A stretch of DNA of 64,000 nucleotides from JAOAFZ01 sp964412815. Its GTDB lineage: Bacteria > Patescibacteriota > Microgenomatia > UBA1406 > GWC2-37-13. The notes under the pieces are model-generated. The model ran no database searches. It was given only the letters and a program-made list of their open reading frames with translations, and was not told where the DNA came from. The stretch is from assembly GCA_964412815.1 (NCBI GenBank), contig CAYPQF010000034.1:1-64000 (forward strand), written 5' to 3'. The position numbers and the translations under genes were made by a program. Of the stretch, positions 31,619 through 40,628 are shown piece by piece; the stretch's first letter is position 1, and each line of letters opens with the position of its first letter.

Positions 31619-32140
31619 TTATGTACCACAGGTTTCACTGCGTGATTCAGCCTCAAGAATACGTGATTTGGTAACCTGCTGATTCAGCAGTTCCTCTTTA
31701 TTGGGAGTATCTCCCACAAAAAAGATTACTGATTCGTACGATTGAATGGTCTGATTGAGAAGATCGTCGACACGTTCCCCGTTCCGGTAGGCTTCCAGGG
31801 GCATATCTTCCGGGAAGCGTACTTTGATGTTCGTAAACAGGTCCTGCCAGGTCGCGTTGGACAGATGCACATGTACAACATCTCCTATGCCATCATGCAG
31901 ATGAGCTTTTTCCAGCTGTTCTTCTTCGGGGGTCAAGGTGCCATGGTCAGTCGGCTCTACACACGGCTTGATGTTCATATACATAAAGCTGGAATAGTCC
32001 TGAAGTTTCCCGTTTATGTATACCTGAAAACCGGCGTGATAGTGGACATGCGCAGCCGGTCTGGTTTGCACCGCGTAGACTGATGTCCCTAACGCGGCTG
32101 CGTAGATAATCAGGAATACCAGAAAGAAACGTGTCAGCAT
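31619..32140 (-). CDS. His-rich exported protein, last gene of the copper operon
   Basis: 173 residues. N-terminal signal or anchor (4-24), then V-H-Y-H-A-G-F-Q-V-Y-I-N-G and clusters K-A-H-L-H-D-G and V-V-H-V-H-L: six or more His arranged as metal ligands, plus single Cys in K-P-C-V and near the end. It follows copA by 12 bases, so a role in binding copper outside the membrane is likely (inference). TACAAT six bases before ATG could give an additional leaderless transcript. Confidence 0.65.
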   Translation of the reverse strand: MLTRFFLVFLIIYAAALGTSVYAVQTRPAAHVHYHAGFQVYINGKLQDYSSFMYMNIKPCVEPTDHGTLTPEEEQLEKAHLHDGIGDVVHVHLSNATWQDLFTNIKVRFPEDMPLEAYRNGERVDDLLNQTIQSYESVIFFVGDTPNKEELLNQQVTKSRILEAESRSETCGT

Positions 32141-32152
32141 ACCCCTATTGTA

Positions 32153-34501
32153 TCATGCAGGGTAAAGCTTTACTGTCTTTAACCGTAATGAGTTCGTGAT
32201 AACCGAGACACTGCTGAGTGCCATTGCCAGTCCGGCAAACGCGGGATTCAGTAGCCAGCCGGTGAACGGGTATAAAATACCGGCAGCAAGCGGGATGCCC
32301 AGGATGTTGTACAAAAACGCCCAAAACAGATTTTGCTTAATGGCACTCAGGGTAAATCGGGATAACCGGATTGATTGCACCACCTTTGAGATATCTCCAT
32401 GCAGAAGAGTAATTGATGCTGACTCTATCGCAATATCGGTTCCGGTTGCCATCGCAATCCCCACTTCGGCCTGTGCCAGTGCGGGCGCATCATTCACTCC
32501 GTCACCAACCATCGCAACGTTTCTTCCTGCTTTTTGCAGTTTTTTTATCTCAGCGGCCTTATCCTGTGGCAGAACTTCTGCAATTACAGAATCTATCCCT
32601 ACCTGGGACGCAATGTAGTTTGCGGTCGTCTGATTATCTCCGGTCAGCATAATCACTTTGATACCGAGGCTATGGAGTGCAGCGATAGTTTCTTTCGCAT
32701 TCTCTTTTATGGTATCTGCGATGCCGATAATGCCCAGCAGATGTTTCTTTTTCATTACCAGTACCGGGGTAGCCCCTTGAGACGCGAGCTCCTCCAACTG
32801 TTTATGAGGAACCGTCACCTCAAGTTCTGCTGCCAGTTTTGCATTACCCGCGTAAAATACGGTATCTTCGATGGTACCTTTGAGACCGGTTCCTTCGAGG
32901 ATCTCAAACTGTTCAACAGACTGGAGGCGCATATTCTCTTCTTCGGCCTTTTTGAGTACTGCTCCCGCCAGTGGATGTTCCGAGTTTTTTTCGAGTGAAG
33001 CCAGGATACATAAGACCTGTTTTTCAGTCAAGTCAGGCGTGGTAGAAATCACCCGGGTAACGGTGGGGGTTCCATTCGTAATGGTTCCGGTTTTATCCGT
33101 CACTACCGTATCTACTAAATGTAGTTTTTCCAGACTTTCTGCATCTTTAATTAAGATGCCATTCTCTGCTCCTTTGCCGGTTCCGACAATAATTCCGGTC
33201 GGGGTTGCTAACCCCAAAGCACAGGGACACGCGATAACCAGTACTCCGGTAAAGGTCAGCAGGGCAATAGATAGAGCCTGCGAAAACGGCATAAAGAACG
33301 GTCCAATAATCAGCCACGCGATCAGACAAAGCAGCGCAATTACCAGCACCGCCGGGACAAACACCGCAGAAATCCGATCTGCCAGCCCCTGAACAGGTGC
33401 CTTTGATCCTTGTGCTTCGTCTACCATACGGATAATCTGGGAAAGAACGGTATCTGCTCCCACCTTGGTTGCGGTAAACCGGAAGCTTCCCTGTTTGTTG
33501 ATCGTACCACCAACAACGGTATCACCAGTTGTTTTTGCAACCGGAAGTGGTTCTCCGGTCAGCATAGACTCATCAACAGACGAGTGTCCTTCTGTAATCG
33601 TGCCATCTACCGGCACCCGACCGCCGGGCTTCACAATAATAACATCTCCCACCACGACTTCTTCCAGTGGCAGTTCGATCTCTTTCCCTTCGCGTATCAC
33701 CAGCGCTGTCTTTGCCTGTAAGTTCAGCAGCTTTTCGATCGCTTCTCCGGTCAGCAGTTTGGAACGGGTCTCCATGTACTTTCCCAGATAAATAAATCCG
33801 ATCACCACAATGGTTACGTCAAAATAGGTCGCTTCCGGTAGCTTCAGCAGCTGTACCAGTGGCGGGAATAACACGATAAAGGCACTGTAGAGAAACGCCA
33901 CCAGCGTACCAATGCCGACCAGCGTGTACATATTCGCGACACGATACTTTGCAAAGATCCAGACTTCTTTTAAAAATGCGCCACCTACCCAGAATAGGGC
34001 AACAGCCGCCAGCACCAGCATAATAATCTGCATCAATCCATGCGGAACAAAAAACGGCGGTATCCAGACAAAGGACTGTGCTGCAATCTCCCACATCATA
34101 AAGAGAAAGGTCATGATAGTGATTGGTAAAATAAAGCTCAGCTTTTGTTCCTGGTCATGTAATTCCGCGAGCTTTTCCTCCTTGCTCTGACCGATACCCA
34201 AATGTGCCGAATGGTCCATCCCTTCGTGAGACATCGTTTCGTGTCCGTCCGGGTGATGCTGTATATCGTCGTGATGCGGCGTTTCTGACTTGGGAAGTAC
34301 CAGACTATATCCTAGTTCTTTAATTGAAGCATCCATTGTTTCCAGACTTACTTTGTCAGGATCATAGGCAATTTTTGCTTTTTCGTTCCCGATATTGACT
34401 TCGCACGCGTCTACTCCCTCCAGATTACTAATCCGGTCCTGAATGTTAAATGCACAGCTTGCACAATGCATTCCTTTGACTGCAACTGTTTGTTTTACCA
34501 T
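32153..34501 (-). CDS. copA: Copper-transporting P-type ATPase
   Basis: 782 residues. An N-terminal HMA domain with G-M-H-C-A-S-C, a His-rich linker (~75-100), eight membrane segments, the Cu-specific C-P-C in V-I-A-C-P-C-A-L-G-L-A-T-P, the phosphorylation site D-K-T-G-T-I-T and hinge G-D-G-V-N-D-A-P-A. P1B-1 type, exporting Cu(I). Placed after csoR, the TauE fusion and DUF305 in one operon with gaps of 3-21 bases. Confidence 0.95.
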   Translation of the reverse strand: MVKQTVAVKGMHCASCAFNIQDRISNLEGVDACEVNIGNEKAKIAYDPDKVSLETMDASIKELGYSLVLPKSETPHHDDIQHHPDGHETMSHEGMDHSAHLGIGQSKEEKLAELHDQEQKLSFILPITIMTFLFMMWEIAAQSFVWIPPFFVPHGLMQIIMLVLAAVALFWVGGAFLKEVWIFAKYRVANMYTLVGIGTLVAFLYSAFIVLFPPLVQLLKLPEATYFDVTIVVIGFIYLGKYMETRSKLLTGEAIEKLLNLQAKTALVIREGKEIELPLEEVVVGDVIIVKPGGRVPVDGTITEGHSSVDESMLTGEPLPVAKTTGDTVVGGTINKQGSFRFTATKVGADTVLSQIIRMVDEAQGSKAPVQGLADRISAVFVPAVLVIALLCLIAWLIIGPFFMPFSQALSIALLTFTGVLVIACPCALGLATPTGIIVGTGKGAENGILIKDAESLEKLHLVDTVVTDKTGTITNGTPTVTRVISTTPDLTEKQVLCILASLEKNSEHPLAGAVLKKAEEENMRLQSVEQFEILEGTGLKGTIEDTVFYAGNAKLAAELEVTVPHKQLEELASQGATPVLVMKKKHLLGIIGIADTIKENAKETIAALHSLGIKVIMLTGDNQTTANYIASQVGIDSVIAEVLPQDKAAEIKKLQKAGRNVAMVGDGVNDAPALAQAEVGIAMATGTDIAIESASITLLHGDISKVVQSIRLSRFTLSAIKQNLFWAFLYNILGIPLAAGILYPFTGWLLNPAFAGLAMALSSVSVITNSLRLKTVKLYPA

Positions 34502-34511
34502 AGTATGTAAA

Positions 34512-35096
34512 TTAGTTAATAACTGATGGGACCGTCACGTCATACCAAGTGGTTCTCCACTCCCGTAACGTGAGCAAACTTCCTTTGAGAAAATTTTCTA
34601 CCGCGTCCGCGTTATCCAGAATACGATTATCAGATGACTTTACCCGAATCTCCTCAGTCATCATAATTCCTGCTTCATGATGAGCAATTAATGCATTCAG
34701 GAAGCGCAAGTCGGCGTTTTTATCAGCTGACCCGAGGTTGGCAACAGTCGGTTCCGGTACTACATAGGTATCGTTATACATCGTTTTTTTTAGATCATAC
34801 AGCTCCTGAATCAATTCCGGCTCTCCTTTTTTAATTGCCGCAGCGAGCTCTATAATCTCAGGACGGTCAGTATTATTTTCTGCCTGTTCTGCAAGTAAGA
34901 TGGCATCCTGATGATGGGCAATCATTGCATTGATATACCGGAGGTCAACCCAGCGGTCAGCTGCTCCCAGATCCATCTGCTGTTCTTTCATTCCCATCTC
35001 CTGCTGGTAGTAGGGACTGATGAGATATCCAATCCCGATACCCGTAACCAGTGCCACAATAATAAGCGAAATCGCGAGATACTTATTCATAGTCAT
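34512..35096 (-). CDS. DUF305 (ferritin-like) exported protein
   Basis: 194 residues. A membrane anchor (~6-25) and two DUF305 repeats, each with the H-H motif: Y-I-N-A-M-I-A-H-H-Q-D-A-I and F-L-N-A-L-I-A-H-H-E-A-G-I, plus Met-rich M-G-M-K near the start. DUF305 proteins are four-helix bundles often encoded with copper-resistance genes, and probably bind copper outside the membrane. Confidence 0.88.
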   Translation of the reverse strand: MTMNKYLAISLIIVALVTGIGIGYLISPYYQQEMGMKEQQMDLGAADRWVDLRYINAMIAHHQDAILLAEQAENNTDRPEIIELAAAIKKGEPELIQELYDLKKTMYNDTYVVPEPTVANLGSADKNADLRFLNALIAHHEAGIMMTEEIRVKSSDNRILDNADAVENFLKGSLLTLREWRTTWYDVTVPSVIN

Positions 35097-35117
35097 TTAT
35101 AAATTTGTAATATCCCG

Positions 35118-36521
35118 TTACTTCACCGTAACGAGAACCGGTTCCACCATTCCCATGGTACAACTGATCTTGTACGTCCCCGGCTGAGGGGTAAACTCCA
35201 CATTAGCTTCAGGAGTGTTTAAATACACAATACCCTGATTGAGTCCTTTCATGTACATTGCCTGAGCGCAACCAATTACATCCTGATTTTGAATACTTAC
35301 TTTTGTCGGTATCCCTGCCTTCAAGGTAAGTGTTTTAGGAAAATACTCAAATCCTGATGCCTTCATATAAACCTGCTGATATTGTGTCTCTCCGGACCCG
35401 ACCAGTTGCACACCCAGGCCATTAGCATCAAGTCCAGAAACCTCGACTCCCTGCTCTAGTTGAGAGGGGCTGGTAACAGCGCGAAGTGCATCTGCGGTAT
35501 TGGGTAGTCCCAGTACATTCATCTGCGTATTCACACTGTACAGACCAAAGATCAGTAACAGCATTCCTACTCCCAGATTAAAGGTGCTTGCAAATGTCGG
35601 ATTATGCTGAAGCTTAAGACTCGAAAAACTGATTCCGGCGAGAACGGGTAAGGTGCCAAACGCAAACGCCACCATCATCAATCCGCTCGTAAAGGGATTT
35701 CCTGTGGCAAGAGCGACTGTTTGCGCCATGAGGGTAAATCCGCAGGGAACAAAGAACGTCAGAGCTCCGGCAATAAACGGCATATACTTACCGGCAAAGT
35801 TGCCTTCGTCGCTGATGTATTTAGATGCAAATCGGGGAATTTGTAGTCTGAAGGTACGAAACCAGGGAATGCCCAGCATCTGAAGCGCAAGCACAACCAT
35901 TAACAACGAAACAAGAATAACCAGCACGGCTGTGGATTCCAGTGTCAGTTGAAAAACTGATCCCAGTGCCCCCAACGCCGCACCCAGCACGCCAAAGGAA
36001 ACAATGCGTCCGATATTAAACATGGCAAAAGGAATGTATCTTTTTCCTTCGTGGACGCCGCCATACATTTGAGACCACTGTTTGGAAAGAGAAAGCAAGA
36101 GCCCCCCCACCAATGCCGCACAGGTAGATAATCCTGCAATTACCCCAAATATAAAAAAAGTAGCGATCGAGGAGGTCCGGTCAAGAGTGATACTGCCTAT
36201 CAGGTTCGTATCCTGCAAAACTAAATACGATAAGATAAAGACGACCGCTATCACGCCAGCTTTCATTCCGGTAGCTGCATCCCAGTGGACGTTTCCGACT
36301 GACTCGTCCATGACAGTATATCCGTATTCATGTACGGCACTCGTGAGTTTCTCTGGTGAAGGAAGCTTGTTATGATCGGAGACGGTCACCTCAATGGTGT
36401 TATCCCGGAGAGACGCTTTTACTCCCGCTACCCCGGGGACAGCACTCAGTTTTTTTTCCAGCAGCAGTTCGCAGGCCTGACAATGCATTCCATCAACATG
36501 ATAGGTTGTTGTCGATTTCAT
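35118..36521 (-). CDS. HMA - TauE/SafE-like membrane - cupredoxin fusion
   Basis: 467 residues with three parts. 1-65: HMA with G-M-H-C-Q-A-C. ~85-330: six-helix sulfite-exporter/DsbD-like membrane domain (P-C-G-F-T-L-M-A-Q pattern). ~375-467: cupredoxin-like domain with D-V-I-G-C-A-Q-A-M-Y and I-S-C-T-M-G-M, Cys and Met placed as copper ligands. The order puts a cytosolic copper acceptor, a membrane path and an external copper site in one chain. Second gene of the operon, three bases from csoR. Confidence 0.85.
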   Translation of the reverse strand: MKSTTTYHVDGMHCQACELLLEKKLSAVPGVAGVKASLRDNTIEVTVSDHNKLPSPEKLTSAVHEYGYTVMDESVGNVHWDAATGMKAGVIAVVFILSYLVLQDTNLIGSITLDRTSSIATFFIFGVIAGLSTCAALVGGLLLSLSKQWSQMYGGVHEGKRYIPFAMFNIGRIVSFGVLGAALGALGSVFQLTLESTAVLVILVSLLMVVLALQMLGIPWFRTFRLQIPRFASKYISDEGNFAGKYMPFIAGALTFFVPCGFTLMAQTVALATGNPFTSGLMMVAFAFGTLPVLAGISFSSLKLQHNPTFASTFNLGVGMLLLIFGLYSVNTQMNVLGLPNTADALRAVTSPSQLEQGVEVSGLDANGLGVQLVGSGETQYQQVYMKASGFEYFPKTLTLKAGIPTKVSIQNQDVIGCAQAMYMKGLNQGIVYLNTPEANVEFTPQPGTYKISCTMGMVEPVLVTVK

Positions 36522-36524
36522 AGC

Positions 36525-36791
36525 TTATTTGAACTTATAGATACTTAATAACTCCGAGACCATTTTGTCTGATTCACCAGATTGTGCCTGATGAATTGCA
36601 CATGTTTTCAGATGGTCTTCCATAATAAACATATCTATCGTTTTCAGTGCTTTTTGTACTGAAAGCGAGTTATGGAGCACGTTAATACAATACTCATCGT
36701 TTTCAACCATGGAAATCATCTTTTCCAGTTGACCTTTTATGATTTTTAACCGATGTAATGTACGGTCTTTTTTTGTGTGAAGCTTAACCAT
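36525..36791 (-). CDS. csoR: CsoR-type copper-sensing repressor
   Basis: 88 residues, all-helical CsoR/RcnR family: R-L-K-I-I-K-G-Q-L-E-K-M, then the ligands Cys (D-E-Y-C-I-N-V-L), His and Cys (H-L-K-T-C) in the C-H-C order used by Cu(I) sensors. Cu binding releases the protein from DNA. First gene of the copper operon, 13 bases downstream of the palindromic operator. Confidence 0.92.
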   Translation of the reverse strand: MVKLHTKKDRTLHRLKIIKGQLEKMISMVENDEYCINVLHNSLSVQKALKTIDMFIMEDHLKTCAIHQAQSGESDKMVSELLSIYKFK

Positions 36792-36804
36792 TATTTCTAT
36801 AAAT

Positions 36805-36867
36805 TTTTAATCACCTATGGGGGTATTAGTGATTAAAAGTATAACCCCTCCCCGCTTGCTCTGTCAA
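36805..36867 (-). promoter_or_regulatory. Promoter and operator of the copper operon
   Basis: Minus-strand TTGACA (36862-36867), an 18-base spacer and TATACT (36838-36843). Directly downstream lies TTTTAATCAC-N14-GTGATTAAAA (36805-36838): ten-base arms around a core with a run of five G/C, as in CsoR operators. It covers the transcription start, ideal for repression by CsoR. Confidence 0.8.
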
Positions 36868-37270
36868 CACAATACTATGTACAACTTATAGTTAAATTAC
36901 ACCTGGTCAACACATAGCATATTATTTAATTACTATATAAAAGATTATTTACACATTTAGTATGTATAAAGCAACAGTTTTAGCCCTACAAAACATGCTA
37001 AATGAGCTTTTTTTTGCTATAATGTAGTATCTGCAAAACAACATTTCTTCAACTTCATTAAATAGAGAAAAATGGCAAGCATCATTCTAAAATATTTAAT
37101 CTTATAGTTGATAGTTGTAACAGAAGCACATTCACAGATGAGGGAACTCCCGGAAGCCTGATGAGCAGAAAACACCGTTTTCTTCTGATCTGGTATTCCG
37201 GGAGGGACATGCGAACGCATGCCGAGTACCTATTGGCATTCTAGCAACACTTAGAAACAGCGAGGGATCC
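36868..37270 (+). promoter_or_regulatory. Long structured leader region before the secreted GC-rich gene
   Basis: No gene is seen in these 400 bases. TATAAT (37018-37023) could start a leader of about 240 bases. At 37147-37204 a long imperfect hairpin has outer arms CTCCCGGAA/TTCCGGGAG and inner arms AGAAAAC/GTTTTCT, and a smaller ATGCC/GGCAT stem follows. GAGG precedes the ATG at 37271. This is much longer and more structured than other leaders in the window. Confidence 0.45.
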
Positions 37271-39322
37271 ATGAACGCGCAGCGCTTTCCACAGTACACG
37301 GCAGTACGGGCTCTCCGGCTCCTGGTGTTTCTGGCACTGGTAGCGGTAGGCCTGACGGTACAACCCGTCCGCGCCGCGACCACCCTGATCGTCGACCCGA
37401 ACAACTGTACGATGCCCATGGCGACCAGCTACTGCACGATTACGGATGCTGTGGCAGCGGCCGCCGACGGTGACACGGTTCAAGTCACGGGCGGCACGTA
37501 CACGGAGTCCGTGACGGTCAATAAGAGCCTGACCATCGTCGCCGCAATCGGCGCGCCGGTCAACTGGGTCGGGTCCTCTGCCACCCAGTCGCCGCTGGCG
37601 ATCCTGCCGGCGGCCTATGAGCTCGACATCACGATCCGTGGGTTCAACTTCGAGGTCGCCAACGCGCACCTGATCCGCGCGAACTCGGGGTACCCGCTCG
37701 GCCTCCGCCTGACGGTGGAGGACAACTCCTTCCGGCACACCGCCCCGAGCGGCAGCCTGAAGAGCGGGGTGGCCATCAGCAACGCCTACATCACGGACCG
37801 GAGTGGCGACGGGTCCGGCGCGATCGTCATCAGGAACAACGTGTTCCTGGACGTTCACAGCGGCGTCGCCGTGAGCAACAGCCGCGGCATCGACATCAGC
37901 GGCAACTCGATCGCCACCCGGAGCGAGGGGATCGCCCTGTCCCACTTTACCGTGGGCATCAACCAGGGTGACCACCGCGTGACGGGGAACGCCATCTCGG
38001 AGATCAGCGGCTTCGACGCCAACTACGGCGTCAACGTCTTCTACGCCAACAGCATCAGCGCGATCCTGCCCAGCGACGTCACCGGCAATATGATCGCCGC
38101 CGGCTTTGTGCAGGCCGTGCTGATCGGCCAGTTCAGCGACCAGGACGTCTTCCAGCTCGACCTGACGGACAACCACCTGCTGTCCCCCGTGCTCGTCTGG
38201 GGGACGTTCACCCAGCGTATGCTGGTCAACGGCACGAACAACAACTGGGGCAACAACAGCGGGCCGCAGTTCGCCGGCAACCCCGGCGGCACCGGCAGCA
38301 TCCTGAGCTACGCCAACTCGCAGTTCACCTTCGTGCCATGGAAGTGCAGCGTCGGGCAGGTGACCCTGTGCGGCGTGCCCGACCGGCTCGTCTTCGCGAC
38401 GCAGCCGGCGAACGTGCACCGTGGCCAGAGCCTGCCCGTGCTGATTGTCCGCGCGACAGACGCCAACGGCTATCTCGGCGTCAACTACAACGCGCAGACC
38501 ACCATCGGCATCGAGACCAACCCCGCCAGCGCCATGCTGAACGGGACGACGACCAAGACGGCGGCCTTCGGCGATGCCAGCTTCAGCGGCCTCTCGCTGG
38601 ACAAGGTCGGAACCAGCTACCAGCTGCGCGCGACGGCCGGCTCCGGGACGTGGAGCGGCCTCACGCCCGCGGTCAGCAACAGCTTCAACGTGGTCAACCG
38701 GCCGCCCGCCATCCTGGGCAGCATCGGCAACCAGAGCGTGCAGGTCGGCAACCCGTACCAGTTCGGCGTCGGGCCGATCTTCAGCGATCCGGACGGTGAC
38801 TCGTTCAGCCTGTCTGCCACCCGCGGCGACAACAGCGCCCTGCCCAGCTGGCTCAACTTCGACGCGGCCACGGGCACCTTCAGCGGCACTCCGCAGACCA
38901 GCGACGTGGGCGTGATCACCATCAAGGTGACGGCGACGGACAACCTGGGCGGCGCGAACAGCACGTCGTTCAACCTGGAAGTGACGGCGCTGCCCAACAC
39001 GGCCCCGGTGGTGACCCGCCCGCAGCCCAACCAGGTGACGGAAGTCAGCATCACCTGGAGCTACACGGTGCCGGCGGACTCGTTCAACGACCCGGAGGGC
39101 GGGCAGCTGACCTACAGCGCCGCCCTCGAGAGCGGGGCGCTCCCGACCTGGCTCACCTTCGACAAGACCACCCGGACGTTCACCGGCATCCCGCCGGTGA
39201 ACCTCTGGGGGAGCACGATCCAGATCAAGGTGACCGCCACGGACCCGGGCGGGCTGAGCACGACCAACACCTTCTCGCTGCGGTTCAGCGGCAAAGTCAG
39301 CCTGCCGCTCATCCTCAGATAA
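37271..39322 (+). CDS. GC-rich gene 6: secreted beta-helix/cadherin-like protein
   Basis: 683 residues. Signal peptide with cut near V-R-A-A-T (~35); then D-P-N-N-C-T and I-T-D-A-V-A-A-A-A-D-G-D-T-V-Q-V, the start of a right-handed parallel beta-helix (to ~350), an Ig-like region (~370-470) and two dystroglycan/cadherin-like (He_PIG) repeats with P-S-W-L-N-F-D-A-A-T-G-T-F-S-G-T-P and P-T-W-L-T-F-D-K-T-T-R-T-F. The protein ends in V-S-L-P-L-I-L-R, like the C-terminal Y/F-L-P-L-V-x-R signature I know from secreted Chloroflexota proteins. Strong G/C third positions. Acquisition from, or adaptation to, such a partner is inference. Confidence 0.8.
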   Translation: MNAQRFPQYTAVRALRLLVFLALVAVGLTVQPVRAATTLIVDPNNCTMPMATSYCTITDAVAAAADGDTVQVTGGTYTESVTVNKSLTIVAAIGAPVNWVGSSATQSPLAILPAAYELDITIRGFNFEVANAHLIRANSGYPLGLRLTVEDNSFRHTAPSGSLKSGVAISNAYITDRSGDGSGAIVIRNNVFLDVHSGVAVSNSRGIDISGNSIATRSEGIALSHFTVGINQGDHRVTGNAISEISGFDANYGVNVFYANSISAILPSDVTGNMIAAGFVQAVLIGQFSDQDVFQLDLTDNHLLSPVLVWGTFTQRMLVNGTNNNWGNNSGPQFAGNPGGTGSILSYANSQFTFVPWKCSVGQVTLCGVPDRLVFATQPANVHRGQSLPVLIVRATDANGYLGVNYNAQTTIGIETNPASAMLNGTTTKTAAFGDASFSGLSLDKVGTSYQLRATAGSGTWSGLTPAVSNSFNVVNRPPAILGSIGNQSVQVGNPYQFGVGPIFSDPDGDSFSLSATRGDNSALPSWLNFDAATGTFSGTPQTSDVGVITIKVTATDNLGGANSTSFNLEVTALPNTAPVVTRPQPNQVTEVSITWSYTVPADSFNDPEGGQLTYSAALESGALPTWLTFDKTTRTFTGIPPVNLWGSTIQIKVTATDPGGLSTTNTFSLRFSGKVSLPLILR

Positions 39323-39334
39323 ACGCATGTCGGA

Positions 39335-39387
39335 AACGCTTCGGCGTTCTGTGCTGCCTGCAATCCGATCCCTCCCGGATTGCAGGC
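39335..39387 (+). terminator. Double stem-loop after the secreted GC-rich gene
   Basis: First AACGC-ttcg-GCGTT (UUCG tetraloop, 39335-39348), then GCCTGCAATCCG/CGGATTGCAGGC with 12 perfect pairs (39356-39387). No T tract follows. Confidence 0.7.
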
Positions 39388-39393
39388 TCCACT

Positions 39394-39921
39394 TCATATA
39401 AGAAGATACCTAAGAAGAAGTGTGCCTTCCTGATTCAATTGTGTAACTGATTGAAGATTCATTCGTTGTAAGGGTAAATCCGGACCAACCACCTGAGTCG
39501 TACTCCCTACTAAAACCGGTTCCAGAGTCAGTTGTAGCTCATCAACACATCCTGCATTAAAAAATAATGTATTAATCGTGCTCCCTCCTACCAGTAACAA
39601 TCTGGTGTATCCTTTTTCTGCATAGGTTTGAATCAACTCAGATGGGGAGAGTGAAACAAATTCCAGTTGCCCCGGGACTGCCTCGTGTTGAAACTGCTCA
39701 GGATTACGTGTCAGTACGAGACGGAGTTTTCCTTTCTTGAGTTTCATTACCGGCTTGGCATGCTGGTAGGTGCGCGCCCCCATAACAATCAGCGAGTGCT
39801 GTTCAATCAAAGAAAAGAAGTGTGATTGATCCTCTGTTGAGGTCCACGAGTAGATATTCGGGTTTTCTCCTTCGGTGATGCTTCCATTACTACTGGAAAC
39901 CATGACACAGGTTACATACAT
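39394..39921 (-). CDS. RibD C-terminal/dihydrofolate reductase-like protein
   Basis: 175 residues from ATG 39921; a TATGAT six bases upstream fixes this leaderless start and rules out the longer frame. DHFR-like fold of the RibD reductase domain: S-S-N-G-S-I, V-M-G-A-R-T-Y-Q, L-V-L-T-R-N-P, then L-L-L-V-G-G-S-T-I-N and L-Q-L-T-L-E-P-V-L-V-G. It may reduce a pterin or flavin precursor with NADPH; the exact substrate is unknown. It runs codirectionally after the methyltransferase gene at 39929. Confidence 0.82.
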   Translation of the reverse strand: MYVTCVMVSSSNGSITEGENPNIYSWTSTEDQSHFFSLIEQHSLIVMGARTYQHAKPVMKLKKGKLRLVLTRNPEQFQHEAVPGQLEFVSLSPSELIQTYAEKGYTRLLLVGGSTINTLFFNAGCVDELQLTLEPVLVGSTTQVVGPDLPLQRMNLQSVTQLNQEGTLLLRYLLI

Positions 39922-39928
39922 GTCCCTA

Positions 39929-40600
39929 TCATACCAGACCAGCTGGAGCCGGTTTTTGAAAGATGGCATACCACATATTGTTTACCACTGTTTGTCCGTC
40001 CATCATATCTTCTACCTGTACCACATCTGCCTGCACGATTGAGAAGGCCTGGTAGGCTGCAGTCAGTTCTTCCAGTGAGTAATGTTTTTCGAAAAAGCCT
40101 TTCTCCGAGTAGTTGGGAACAGCCTGTCCGGAAAGCAGGGCCAGCCCGTAAAAAAAGTAAAATCCACCGGGCTTTAATACCCGGAGCGCTTCCGCTATCG
40201 CAAACTCCCGTCCTTCGTTCGGAATAAAGACCGTTGAGTTACAATCGATAATTACATCAACAAAATTCTGGTTATAGGGCCATTCTTGTGTCAGATCAAC
40301 CAGTTCATATTCCAGATGTCCCCCGACCTGGGCACTGCGGGTTCTGGCATCTGCCAGAGCCTTTTCAGAGAAATCTGTTCCGATTACCCGATAGCCGAGT
40401 GATGCAAAATAGACGCTGTTTCTCCCTTTTCCGCATCCAATATCAAGTACAATCCGGTCTGTAGAAGGAAGGATTCCCTGCTGCTGAAGAAATCCGGCAA
40501 ACTGAGGAATATAGTTGGAGGGTTTTAAGGTGTGCATTGTTGCAAACGCTTTTTGCTGGGTGTGCTCCTGTTCCCACACCTCTTGCTGTTTGTTCTGCAT
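39929..40600 (-). CDS. Class I SAM-dependent methyltransferase
   Basis: 223 residues. Motif I is V-L-D-I-G-C-G-K-G-R-N-S-V-Y-F-A, then V-I-G-T-D-F-S-E-K-A-L-A-D-A and V-D-V-I-I-D-C-N-S-T-V-F, followed by L-K-P-G-G-F-Y-F-F-Y. Similar to TehB/Methyltransf_11 enzymes; the substrate is not predictable. The start is supported by TATACT (40607-40612) six bases upstream: leaderless, divergent from the 40629 gene with overlapping -10 boxes. Confidence 0.88.
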   Translation of the reverse strand: MQNKQQEVWEQEHTQQKAFATMHTLKPSNYIPQFAGFLQQQGILPSTDRIVLDIGCGKGRNSVYFASLGYRVIGTDFSEKALADARTRSAQVGGHLEYELVDLTQEWPYNQNFVDVIIDCNSTVFIPNEGREFAIAEALRVLKPGGFYFFYGLALLSGQAVPNYSEKGFFEKHYSLEELTAAYQAFSIVQADVVQVEDMMDGQTVVNNMWYAIFQKPAPAGLV

Positions 40601-40606
40601 AATCCT

Positions 40607-40614
40607 AGTATAAT
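40607..40614. promoter_or_regulatory. Overlapping divergent -10 boxes
   Basis: AGTATAAT holds TATAAT for the plus strand (40609-40614) and TATACT for the minus strand (40607-40612). Transcription of the methyltransferase and the glycosyltransferase genes must be mutually exclusive at this site. Confidence 0.6.
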
Positions 40615-40628
40615 CAAACTCAGTAAAA

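Noticed and set aside
37241..39397. 718-codon minus-strand ORF opposite the secreted GC-rich gene
   Set aside because: Antisense open frame produced by high GC3; composition (Arg, Ala, Gly, His, low complexity) is artificial and the plus strand has a signal peptide and real domains.
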